From contig NZ_CP102382.1 of the NCBI RefSeq assembly GCF_024628805.1, positions 1,674,001 through 1,738,000 of the forward strand: a stretch of 64,000 nucleotides of DNA, read 5' to 3'. Below the pieces are notes generated by a model. That model searched no databases and was not told where the DNA came from. It worked only from the letters and a program-made list of their open reading frames with translations. Made by a program: the position numbers and the translations under genes. Origin of the DNA: Paenimyroides aestuarii (lineage in GTDB: Bacteria > Bacteroidota > Bacteroidia > Flavobacteriales > Flavobacteriaceae). Of this stretch, positions 1-7,690 are shown piece by piece. Within the stretch, counting starts at the first letter, position 1. Each line of letters opens with the position of its first letter.

Positions 1-941
1 TTTTCAAAACCATCGAGATGCGATTCCAAAGTCGTGGTATCCCCCGGTTTTTGATGGATGGAAACGTGGGTAATAAACTGATTTTCAGTTGAAATCTGCG
101 TATTATAAGCCGGTTTAAGCTGTCCGTTTTTCATGTGATCTTCCTTCATCCGCATAAAAGTAGCGTCGGGGTCGGTTTTGCTGTAAGAATTCCTATCGCC
201 TAAAGTTTCTAGGTCTTTTTCGTATTTTTCTAATTTTGGAAGATGCTCATCCTGAAGTTTTTGTAGCTCTTTTGCCTGTTTTTTGGTAGGTTCTTTTAGT
301 TTTTTGTTCAATTCAGATAACTTCTCTTTTAGTTCTTCGGAATTGATTTTTTTGGGCAGTTCTTCCTTGTTAAGTTCTTGATTATCTGATTGAATACTGT
401 TTTCAATATCTGAAAGAATCGTATTGATTTTAACTTCTAATTTTTCTTTGTACTTTTCCACAGAACCCCGCCAAACGAAGGTGTATTTATTGGATTTTGC
501 CTCTATTTTTGTGCCGTCAATATACTGAACATCAAGGCTGATGTAGCCCAATTCTACCAGCATTTTCACCACTTCGGCAAACAAATCTTTGATTTTCTCC
601 TTCAAAATTTTCCCTCTAAATTCGTTGATGGTTCTAAAATTTGGCGTAGAATTTCCCGAAATGTACATAAAATGGATGTTTTCGGTAAGGGCTTTGGCGA
701 TTTTTCTACACGAATAAACGTTGGACAAATAGCTGTAAAACAACACTTTAATCATCATTCTCGGATGATATGCAGAGCAACCTCCGCCTAAGTAAAGATT
801 TGTAATATCGCTGATATCCAATTGATTAACCACCGAATCCACCAACCGAACGGGGTGGTCTTCTGGAATCAAATCAAAAATATTGATAGGGAAAAGTTCT
901 GGAGAGTTGCCTGTTTGATTTTTAAATGTTACCTTAGCCAC
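1..941 (-). CDS. IS1182-family transposase, N-terminal 313 residues (partial)
   Basis: The frame is open from a GTG start at 941-939 to the window edge. It begins [19 protein letters not shown] and continues with the conserved [17 protein letters not shown] segment. It matches the broken transposase of the second copy residue for residue over most of its length. Where the second copy has AAA (32619-32621), this copy has AAAA (complement of 327-330). The frame therefore reads through [17 protein letters not shown] without interruption. This copy could encode a functional enzyme, although its start is GTG where the other copy has ATG. The C-terminal DDE portion is outside the window. Confidence 0.85.
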   Translation of the reverse strand, partial: MAKVTFKNQTGNSPELFPINIFDLIPEDHPVRLVDSVVNQLDISDITNLYLGGGCSAYHPRMMIKVLFYSYLSNVYSCRKIAKALTENIHFMYISGNSTPNFRTINEFRGKILKEKIKDLFAEVVKMLVELGYISLDVQYIDGTKIEAKSNKYTFVWRGSVEKYKEKLEVKINTILSDIENSIQSDNQELNKEELPKKINSEELKEKLSELNKKLKEPTKKQAKELQKLQDEHLPKLEKYEKDLETLGDRNSYSKTDPDATFMRMKEDHMKNGQLKPAYNTQISTENQFITHVSIHQKPGDTTTLESHLDGFE

Positions 942-1029
942 AGTTGGGTTTTTTGTTCAACTCTAAAATACGAATTTTTTAGAGAAAACACAACTAAAAA
1001 AGGGCTGCCCAAACTTTTTGGACAGCCTC
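1..1029 (-). mobile_element. IS1182-type insertion sequence, copy A, cut by window edge
   Basis: This is the 5' part of an insertion sequence read leftwards. Its outer end at 1029 begins GAGGCTGTCCAAAAAGTTTG on the minus strand, the same terminal inverted repeat as the second copy at 31920-33706. The first 850 or so bases of the two copies are almost identical. The element stops only 7 bases after the stop codon of the M3 peptidase gene, so insertion spared that gene. The outer end lies beyond base 1, so length and target duplication cannot be judged. Family assignment rests on the transposase, an InsH/DUF772-type N-terminus followed by a DDE domain. Confidence 0.9.
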
Positions 1030-1036
1030 TTTTTAA

Positions 1037-3055
1037 TTATATCAATCCAGCACGTTTAAGCAGTGCATTTGGCGATGGTTCTTGACCGCGGAATTTTTTA
1101 TATAGCGTCATTGGGTGGTCGGTTCCACCTTGCGATAAAATAAAATCTTTGAATTTGGTAGCAATTTCTTTGTTGAAGATGCCGTTTTGTTCAAAATAAT
1201 CAAAGGCATCGGCATCTAACACTTCTGCCCATTTGTAGGAGTAATATCCTGCGGCGTATCCACCAGCGAAAATATGCGAAAAAGCAGTACTCATTACATT
1301 TTCAGCCACATCGGGATACAATTTCGTGGCTTCGAATTCTTGGTTTTCAAACGCTTTTAAACTGTCAATGTATTCTGGGTTTTTGGAATGCCACGCCATA
1401 TCCAACAAGCCAAAACTCAGTTGTCGCAAGGTTGCCATTCCCTCTAAAAAGTTGGCACTTTCTTTAATTTTATCGATGAATTGTTGTGGAATGGTTTCGC
1501 CGGTTTCGTAATGCTTTGCAAACAATGCCAAAGTTTCAGGCTGATATACCCAGTTTTCCATAATCTGACTTGGAAGTTCAACAAAATCCCAATAAACCGA
1601 TGTGCCCGATAAGGAAGGATAAGTTGTGTTTGCTAACATTCCGTGCAATGCATGACCAAATTCGTGGAACAGCGTAGTAACCTCGTTAAAAGTTAGTAAG
1701 GAAGGTTTTGATGGAGTAGGAGGAGTGAAGTTGCATACAATAGAAATATGCGGCCGTTCATTAACACCGTTTTTAATCCATTGCGATTTAAACGATGTCA
1801 TCCATGCACCGTTCCGTTTACCTTTCCTTGGGAAAAAGTCGGTGTATAATAACGCGATTTTTTCTCCGCTTTCATTGGTTACATCAAAAGTTTGTACATC
1901 GGTGTGGTATTTATCAACCGTAAAAACTTCGGTAAAATGCAAACCAAACAATTTTTCGGCAACGGTAAAAGCGCCGTTTAAAACGTTTTCCAGTTTAAAA
2001 TAAGGCTTCAACGCTTCATCGTCTAAATTAAAACGTTCTTGTTTCAATTTTTCGCTGTAATAGCTTCCGTCCCATTTTTCTAATCGGTCAATACCATCTA
2101 ATTTTTTAGCATAAGCCGTTAATTCATCAAATTCTCTTTGAGCAGCGGGTTTAGCTTTTACCAATAAATCATTTAAAAAAGTCGATACTTTCTCCGGATT
2201 TTGTGCCATGCGTTCTTCCAAAACAAAGGTTGCATGGTTTTTATAACCTAATAAATGCGCACGTTTATTCCGCAATTTTACAATTTTAAGCACAATGTCT
2301 TCATTGTTGTATTCGTTTTTTTGGAAACCTTTTTTGCCATTTGCAATCGCAATTTCCTTGCGTAATTCACGGTTTTTAGCATAAGTTACAAATGGCAGAT
2401 AGCTTGGGAAATCTAAAGTAAAAATCCAGCCTTGTTTTTCTTGTTGTGTGGCACGATTTTTAGCAGCTTCGATTACACCATCGGGCAATCCGGCTAAATC
2501 GTCTTCGTTGGTAATGTGCAGTTCATAGGCATTGGTTTCTGCCAACACATTCTCGTTAAATTGCAATGAAAGTACCGATAGTTGGGCATCAATTTCACGC
2601 AATGCCGCTTTTTGTTCCTCGTTTAGCAAGGCACCGTTACGCACAAATCCTTTGTAGGTTTTTTCTAATAAAGTGGTTTGTTCAGTAGTTAAAGTAGATT
2701 TATCAACCGTGTCAAAAATTTGTTTTACGCGTTTGAACAACTCCGGATTTAGCGAAATATCGTTGCTAAAAGCCGATAGTTTCGGAGCAACAATTTGAGC
2801 AATTTTTTGCAATTCTTCGTTGGTTTCTGCCGAATTCAAGTTAAAAAAAATGTTCGAAATACGGTCTAATTGCATACCCGAAAAAGCCATTGCTTCTATT
2901 GTGTTTTCAAAAGTGGGTGCATTGGTATTGCTTATGATTTCTTGTATTTCTGCTTTTGCCTGCTTAATGGCTTCGTTAAAAGCTGGTTCGTAGTCGCTGT
3001 TTTTTATTTGTGAAAACGGAGCCGTGTCAAAAGCCGACAATAATATATTTTCCAT
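1037..3055 (-). CDS. M3 family zinc oligopeptidase (Dcp/OpdA-like)
   Basis: A 672-residue peptidase that would cleave short peptides in the cytoplasm or periplasm. The zinc-binding motif is visible as TTLFHEFGHALHGML, about two thirds along the protein. The downstream glutamate and the C-terminal substrate-binding region (GGYAAGYYSYKWAEVLDADAF, then FRGQEPSPNALLKRAG) are typical of the family. Length is close to Escherichia coli Dcp and OpdA. No signal peptide is evident at MENILLSAF, so a cytosolic location is likely. The C-terminal FRGxEP block favours the peptidyl-dipeptidase Dcp branch, but Dcp and oligopeptidase A cannot be separated confidently by eye. The gene is monocistronic, with an IS element directly behind it. 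Confidence 0.93.
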   Translation of the reverse strand: MENILLSAFDTAPFSQIKNSDYEPAFNEAIKQAKAEIQEIISNTNAPTFENTIEAMAFSGMQLDRISNIFFNLNSAETNEELQKIAQIVAPKLSAFSNDISLNPELFKRVKQIFDTVDKSTLTTEQTTLLEKTYKGFVRNGALLNEEQKAALREIDAQLSVLSLQFNENVLAETNAYELHITNEDDLAGLPDGVIEAAKNRATQQEKQGWIFTLDFPSYLPFVTYAKNRELRKEIAIANGKKGFQKNEYNNEDIVLKIVKLRNKRAHLLGYKNHATFVLEERMAQNPEKVSTFLNDLLVKAKPAAQREFDELTAYAKKLDGIDRLEKWDGSYYSEKLKQERFNLDDEALKPYFKLENVLNGAFTVAEKLFGLHFTEVFTVDKYHTDVQTFDVTNESGEKIALLYTDFFPRKGKRNGAWMTSFKSQWIKNGVNERPHISIVCNFTPPTPSKPSLLTFNEVTTLFHEFGHALHGMLANTTYPSLSGTSVYWDFVELPSQIMENWVYQPETLALFAKHYETGETIPQQFIDKIKESANFLEGMATLRQLSFGLLDMAWHSKNPEYIDSLKAFENQEFEATKLYPDVAENVMSTAFSHIFAGGYAAGYYSYKWAEVLDADAFDYFEQNGIFNKEIATKFKDFILSQGGTDHPMTLYKKFRGQEPSPNALLKRAGLI

Positions 3056-3155
3056 AATTTGCTTAAAAGTTAAAGCCTAAAATTAAGGATTATATCGTTA
3101 AAGAACTATTAAAGCTAACTGAAAATTTATTATATTGGTTTTCTAAATTTTACTT

Positions 3156-3926
3156 ATGAAAAACTTTTTAAAAATAGGGTTCTTTTCTTGTGTTTTATTG
3201 GTTAGTTGCGGTCAAAGCAAAATAGAAAACCCAGTAGCTAATCCATTCAATTCAGAAAAGTCAGAAGAGCAAGCGACTGATTCATTCAATCCAGAAAAAT
3301 ATTACACAACCAAAGAATCTGTTTTGCTTGCTTCGTTTGAAGGAGATACGGTAAATGTTTTAAAAGATGATTTTAATGACGTGGTGAGAAATCATCCAGA
3401 ATTTTTTGTAGAATTTCCAAATGATCCAGAGACAACTTATTCAAAAAATTCAGATGAACAATTTACAAGTGAAGCAGGGCAGGATAACTACTATATTTAT
3501 TATGCCTATTTTTTAAGACAATTATATAAAGATGAAAATTTTGAAGAGCAACGGAATAGATTAATGTATATATATTGTAGGTTGAATAAAATGTCAAGCT
3601 TGTTGGAAGGTGGAGGTACAGGATTTGCACATTTATATGCTCGCATCCATGGTTATACAGAATATTCAATCTATTTATATTATTTAACAAAGAATGATTT
3701 TTCGGTCAAATATGATATTACTAAACAGAAAGATTTATTTAAACAAACATTACAACAAGTTGTTATAGACAGATTGGATAATGAGTATTTTGATGATGAA
3801 AAGAGAAAGAGTGATTTAAAAGAAGAAATTTTTGAATTGATAGATAAAATATATAGTGACATTACTGATTCGTTTTACCTAGCTCAAGCACAACAATTCT
3901 ATTATAGTAATTGTGCAACTTGGTAA
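3156..3926 (+). CDS. Hypothetical lipoprotein
   Basis: A 256-residue protein with a lipoprotein signal: MKNFLKIGFFSCVLLVSCGQ, where LVSC is the lipobox and the cysteine would be acylated. The mature part is acidic, rich in Asn, Glu and Tyr, and mostly helical in appearance (YYIYYAYFLRQLYKDENFEEQRNRL). I recognise no domain. It is transcribed divergently from the M3 peptidase, with about 100 bases between them. Base composition is more AT-rich than the neighbours, which is common for fast-evolving lipoproteins. It is probably anchored to the periplasmic or outer membrane; its role is unknown. Confidence 0.75.
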   Translation: MKNFLKIGFFSCVLLVSCGQSKIENPVANPFNSEKSEEQATDSFNPEKYYTTKESVLLASFEGDTVNVLKDDFNDVVRNHPEFFVEFPNDPETTYSKNSDEQFTSEAGQDNYYIYYAYFLRQLYKDENFEEQRNRLMYIYCRLNKMSSLLEGGGTGFAHLYARIHGYTEYSIYLYYLTKNDFSVKYDITKQKDLFKQTLQQVVIDRLDNEYFDDEKRKSDLKEEIFELIDKIYSDITDSFYLAQAQQFYYSNCATW

Positions 3927-4215
3927 ATTCATAACTTAATTTAAGGCTACATAACTCCTGCGAGGTTTTTAAGACCTTGTAGGTGTATTTTGATTTGTTT
4001 TGCTAAACCAATCAACAATGAAGAAATTTCTAGAAGATATTTTTGACTTTGATTTGCTGTATTGTTGTTTTTTATTTGGAATTTTAATGGCGTGCCGAAT
4101 TTTGCACAAGGGATAGCAGCGGATAGCCCACAGCTGTTGCGGTGAAAGCCGCAACAGCGAGGACTTGTAGCGAATAGCCCGGTGCGAAGCATGTGCCCAA
4201 AAAGCGTTTTTGGGT
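3927..4215. repeat. Intergenic repeat-like stretch with strong hairpins
   Basis: No convincing gene lies in these 289 bases. The first part (3955-3985) has CGAGGTTTTTAAGACCTTGT, an imperfect inverted phrase. The second part (4110-4195) has the tandem-looking GGATAGCAGC/GGATAGCCCA, then a perfect 10-bp stem GCTGTTGCGG (4133-4142) with CCGCAACAGC (4149-4158) and a 6-base loop, then AGCGAATAGCCCGG. It is far more GC-rich than its surroundings. It resembles an interspersed intergenic repeat of flavobacterial chromosomes, but no second full copy is in this window to prove that. Confidence 0.5.
4196..4214 (-). terminator. Hairpin directly after the rhomboid gene
   Basis: CCCAAAAA (4196-4203), GCG loop, TTTTTGGG (4207-4214) form a perfect 8-bp stem one base beyond the rhomboid stop codon. 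There is no clear T-run after it on the minus strand, so it may act as an mRNA 3' end or be part of the adjacent repeat. Confidence 0.45.
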
Positions 4216-4986
4216 TTAAGAGCTTTTTATAATGATACGGTGGTTATGCGTGCCGTTTTTGCGGTGAAAGGTGTCGTTGTACACATATCCGTTTGGGTCT
4301 TTTCGTAATAAGGGCAGGGGATTGTAGTTGCCTTTTGCATCGAATTGTTTGATGAAATCGTCTTTGCTTTCATCGAAATTAGGGTGTTGCCAATCGTATT
4401 TGTACTGCGGTTCTAGTTGTGGTTTCTTTAAAAGATATGAAAGCAGCAGTCCGGAGATAAAGCCCGCAAGGTGACCTTGCCATGAAATGCCTTCTTCAAT
4501 ATCGGGCAGCATATACCAAACCGAACCTCCGTATAGAATAATCATTAGGAAAGAAATGGCCATTAAGCGGTATTGTTTGCTGCGGATTCCTGTGAAAAAC
4601 ATATAGGCGGTTAACACATAAATCAGACCGCTTGCACCGATGTGGGTTCCGCTGGTAGCGATGAGCCATGTGCCAAATCCGGACAATAAAATGCCTCCAA
4701 TAATTAATGTTTGCCAATTTTTGTAATAGTAGTAGCAAATGAGTGGAAGCAGCACTAAAAGTGCTAAGGTGTTGTTCCATAAATGTTGCAGAGAACCGTG
4801 TAAAAATGGTGAAAAAACAATTCCTCGCAAGCCTTTTACGGTGTGGGGTACAATGCCAAAATGATTCCATTCTAAAAAGTAACGCCAGTTTAAATAATAA
4901 ACCATCCACAGCGCGAGTATTGCTATAAAAGGCACCCAAAAAACGGCTGGGCGGTATTTTAATTGTTCTGTTTCCATAAAAGCCAT
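4216..4986 (-). CDS. Rhomboid family intramembrane serine protease
   Basis: An integral-membrane protease of about 256 residues, predicted to cut transmembrane substrates within the bilayer. The catalytic serine motif is GASGLIYVLTAY, the partner histidine lies in GHLAGFISGLLLS, and HGSLQHLWNN on an earlier helix is the conserved oxyanion and gating region. Six hydrophobic segments are visible. The C-terminal 70 residues (KKPQLEPQYKYDWQHPNF onwards) are soluble. ATG at 4986 is preferred over an in-frame TTG one codon upstream; ATG at 4977 is also possible. A terminator-like hairpin follows. It lies just downstream of rlmB in the same direction, separated from it by a good terminator. Confidence 0.9.
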   Translation of the reverse strand: MAFMETEQLKYRPAVFWVPFIAILALWMVYYLNWRYFLEWNHFGIVPHTVKGLRGIVFSPFLHGSLQHLWNNTLALLVLLPLICYYYYKNWQTLIIGGILLSGFGTWLIATSGTHIGASGLIYVLTAYMFFTGIRSKQYRLMAISFLMIILYGGSVWYMLPDIEEGISWQGHLAGFISGLLLSYLLKKPQLEPQYKYDWQHPNFDESKDDFIKQFDAKGNYNPLPLLRKDPNGYVYNDTFHRKNGTHNHRIIIKSS

Positions 4987-5061
4987 CAATCAAAAATATA
5001 CCCAAATAAAAAAGCCTGCCTTTTTGGCAGTTTTTGCGGTGATGGGTTTTTTGAAAGAATT

Positions 5062-5099
5062 TAAAAAAACAGCCTCTGTACAGAAGTAAAGAGGCTGTT
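5062..5099 (-). terminator. Intrinsic terminator of rlmB
   Basis: On the minus strand AACAGCCTCT pairs perfectly with AGAGGCTGTT (5090-5099 with 5068-5077) over a 12-base loop and is followed by a run of T. It lies about 23 bases past the rlmB stop. The arms share the word AGGCTGT with the IS1182 ends by chance; there is no further similarity. Confidence 0.85.
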
Positions 5100-5121
5100 G
5101 TATTTTGAAAAGGATAACGGA

Positions 5122-5859
5122 TTATAGACGTTGCCTCACTGCTTCGTATAAAAAAGCACCACAAGCCACCGAAACGTTTAAGGAAGAAATGGTTCCAAAC
5201 ATAGGGAGCTTTGCTTTGTGGTCAATGATTTTTAGAACCGATGGATTTACTCCTTTGTCTTCAGAACCCATGATGATGGCTATGCCTTGGTTAAAATCAA
5301 TATCGTAAATATTGTTTTCGGTTTTTTCGGTTGCAGCAACGGTTGCAATTCCCGAACCTTGCAAATAAAAGACAGCATCTTTAATGTGATCTACTTTGCA
5401 AATGGGAATATTAAAAACCGCTCCAGCCGATGTTTTCACCGTATCGCCATTTACGGGAGCCGAACCTTGTTTTTGAATAATGATTCCGTCCACACCGGTA
5501 CATTCTGCCGTACGAATAATTGCACCAAAATTGCGGGCATCGCTCAACTGGTCTAAAATTAAAAAAAGCGGTTTGTCTTTTTTCTCCAACACACCTTCAA
5601 TCAATTCTTCCATCGAAACAAATTTAATAGGTGCGATAGATGCAACGGCACCTTGATGGTTGTTGAATTTGCTTAATTTGTTCAGTTTTTCAACTGGAAC
5701 ATACGAAAAATTTACGTTGTTTTTCTTCAGCGTTTTCATAAGCTCTTGCATTAAATCGCCCTGAGCTTCTTTTTGTATAAATACTTTATCTATTTCTTTT
5801 CCTGCGTTGATCGCTTCGATAACCGCACGAATTCCAAATATTTGATGTTCATTTTGCAT
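5122..5859 (-). CDS. rlmB: 23S rRNA 2'-O-ribose methyltransferase, SpoU/TrmH family (RlmB)
   Basis: A 245-residue enzyme expected to methylate a guanosine ribose in the 23S rRNA peptidyl-transferase region using S-adenosylmethionine. The N-terminal RNA-binding lobe is MQNEHQIFGIRAVIEAINAGKEIDKVF. The trefoil-knot SPOUT domain carries motif 1 QLSDARNFGAIIRTAE, motif 2 IIMGSEDKGV and motif 3 LNVSVACGAFLYEAVRQR. Length fits RlmB rather than the shorter TrmL. A TAnnTTTG promoter element lies 5 bases upstream of the start, on the minus strand. Transcription is divergent from the small secreted protein at 5898. Confidence 0.9.
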   Translation of the reverse strand: MQNEHQIFGIRAVIEAINAGKEIDKVFIQKEAQGDLMQELMKTLKKNNVNFSYVPVEKLNKLSKFNNHQGAVASIAPIKFVSMEELIEGVLEKKDKPLFLILDQLSDARNFGAIIRTAECTGVDGIIIQKQGSAPVNGDTVKTSAGAVFNIPICKVDHIKDAVFYLQGSGIATVAATEKTENNIYDIDFNQGIAIIMGSEDKGVNPSVLKIIDHKAKLPMFGTISSLNVSVACGAFLYEAVRQRL

Positions 5860-5863
5860 GTTG

Positions 5864-5895
5864 CAAAGATATTACTATATTTAATTAAAAATCAA
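5864..5895 (-). promoter_or_regulatory. Promoter of rlmB (TTG-N21-TAnnTTTG)
   Basis: On the minus strand TTG (5895-5893), a 21-base spacer and TATCTTTG (5871-5864) fit the Bacteroidetes housekeeping promoter. The -7 element ends 5 bases before the rlmB ATG, giving a very short leader. TTTGCA and TGCAAA overlap the region as a small palindrome. Confidence 0.6.
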
Positions 5896-5897
5896 TA

Positions 5898-6335
5898 ATG
5901 AAAAAAATACTGTTGTTATTTGGGCTTTTTGTAGCAAACTTTTCTTTTGGGCAGGAAATTATTTTGCAAGAACTTTATGAAGGAACTGTTTCAAACGATT
6001 TAAAAGTATCTTTTTATTTGAAAATAGAAGAAGACGGTTGCCCCAGAACAGTGGTTTCGGCAATCTATAAATACCAAAAGAATACGCAAGACAATTGGAT
6101 TCTTTTAGAAACCACATTTTCTGAACAAAAACAGCAATATACATTTGTAGAGCATTACAATACTGGGCTGATGTTGCTGAAAAGAATTGACAATCAATTA
6201 AAAGGAATTTGGATTTCGCCCGATGGTAAAAAGCAACTTCCTGTGCATCTTAAAAAAGTAAAAACCACTGAAGCACAAATTGAAAAGTTAGAAGAAGCGT
6301 TAGAAAAAGAGTATTATAATGCGTATGATTGTTGA
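5898..6335 (+). CDS. Hypothetical secreted protein
   Basis: A 145-residue protein with a clear signal peptide, MKKILLLFGLFVANFSFGQE, cleaved probably after FG. The mature 125 residues are predicted mostly beta (IILQELYEGTVSNDLKVSFYL) with a charged helical tail (EAQIEKLEEALEKEYYNAYDC). Two cysteines are present, one in EDGCPRT and one at the very end. No family is recognised. The gene stands alone between divergent rlmB and a convergent thioredoxin-like gene. Confidence 0.75.
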   Translation: MKKILLLFGLFVANFSFGQEIILQELYEGTVSNDLKVSFYLKIEEDGCPRTVVSAIYKYQKNTQDNWILLETTFSEQKQQYTFVEHYNTGLMLLKRIDNQLKGIWISPDGKKQLPVHLKKVKTTEAQIEKLEEALEKEYYNAYDC

Positions 6336-6470
6336 GACTAAAATTTATTAAGTATGAAGCTCTTAAAATTATAGGGTTATTTATCTGTAATATTTACAAT
6401 TTTGTTTGTAATTTTTTTGATTAGAGATGATTCAATTCATAAGTGAAAATATAATAAAAGACATGAAAAT

Positions 6471-7652
6471 CTATCTGTGTTTTTTAATCAATTTTTTTAG
6501 TTCTTTTCTCAACTCATTATGTAACGTTTCAGAATAACCCATTGCAGAATATTTTATTTTACCATCAGTTCCAATAATGTAAACAGTAGGATAGACACGA
6601 ACGTTATAAGCTTTAGGGATTGTGCCGTTAACTAGTAAAATATCATAGTTTACAGGAGTCCTTTTTAAAAATTTCTCAATTCGCTGTTGATCTTTCAATT
6701 TAGTTTCCATAGGATTTATACCTATAACATCAACGTAATCTTTAAATTCCTTATGAATTTGATTTAAAGCAGGAATGGCTTGAATACATGGCATACATGA
6801 GGTATACCAAAAATCGATTACTTTTATTTTATTAAATTTTAAATCTGTTTCTTTTGTGTAATCAGGGTATAGAAAACCTTTTATTTCAGGAGCTTTACTT
6901 TTGTTAGACAATAATTTATAGTCTTCTTCTGTTAAAGGTTTGTAATCTTCCAATGTGTAAGTATCGAAATATTGTTGTAAACTTTCTTTTAAATCGTTGC
7001 TATTAAATGTGTTAAAAGTAATGTTACTTAAAAGCCATTGGTTTTTTTGAATTTGATCTTTATATTTTGCTGAATATGTGATTTTATCAATTACTTTTAA
7101 TTCTTTGTTGAAATACAATTGTTCTGTTTCGTCGTAATAATCATCCTTGTCAGGAAATTGAAGTTTAACGATAATATAATTGGCAGAATCGGTATATGTT
7201 TTAATGTTTTTTTGGTTATTAATAACGGCAGGGACATTAGCTATTTTAGAAAAATAAACGTCAATCACTCTGCCATCAATATTACCAGTTACAGGGAAAG
7301 TTTCTTTCTTTTTTGTGTTGTATTGGGTTATTTTTTTATTTTTATGCTCAATAACATATAAGTTTTTAGTATCGTAATATTTTATTAACTGAAACATAGA
7401 ATCGTTTCTTGTATATGCAAATTTGCTTCTAAAAACTTTATCACTTAGGTCTCTTTCTATTTTTACTGATGAATTTAAATAGATTGGTTGTTCCTCATCA
7501 AAAAATTTAATCATGTAATTAATGTCAAACATCATGCTGCTATGACTATTGTATTTTTGAATGATTTCGTTAATGAGTGCTTTATCTTCGGCTGTTTGCG
7601 CAACTAAAGAAGTACTAATACATAGAATAAAGGATAAAATTATGTTATTCAT
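6471..7652 (-). CDS. TlpA/ResA-like thioredoxin-domain protein
   Basis: A secreted or periplasmic thiol-disulfide protein of about 393 residues. Start chosen at ATG 7652 because MNNIILSFILCISTSLVAQ is a good signal peptide; an upstream in-frame start at 7685 would bury it. The first 240 residues are an unassigned lipoprotein-like domain, while the last 140 form a thioredoxin fold with the redox motif WYTSCMPCI and the cis-proline segment VRVYPTVYIIGTDGKI. This two-part plan is common in Bacteroidetes outer-envelope TlpA proteins. It lies 38 bases downstream of the Omp85-type gene and is likely co-transcribed. Confidence 0.85.
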   Translation of the reverse strand: MNNIILSFILCISTSLVAQTAEDKALINEIIQKYNSHSSMMFDINYMIKFFDEEQPIYLNSSVKIERDLSDKVFRSKFAYTRNDSMFQLIKYYDTKNLYVIEHKNKKITQYNTKKKETFPVTGNIDGRVIDVYFSKIANVPAVINNQKNIKTYTDSANYIIVKLQFPDKDDYYDETEQLYFNKELKVIDKITYSAKYKDQIQKNQWLLSNITFNTFNSNDLKESLQQYFDTYTLEDYKPLTEEDYKLLSNKSKAPEIKGFLYPDYTKETDLKFNKIKVIDFWYTSCMPCIQAIPALNQIHKEFKDYVDVIGINPMETKLKDQQRIEKFLKRTPVNYDILLVNGTIPKAYNVRVYPTVYIIGTDGKIKYSAMGYSETLHNELRKELKKLIKKHR

Positions 7653-7690
7653 ATCAGTTAAAATTTGGTTTTTTAAATATAACAATTTTT

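Noticed and set aside
5068..5099. AGGCTGT arms as a third IS1182 end
   Set aside because: The similarity is limited to 7-8 bases and the structure is a normal rlmB terminator.
4496..5164. 222-codon open frame on the minus strand
   Set aside because: It is out of frame over the rhomboid gene and the rlmB terminator, and has no domain.
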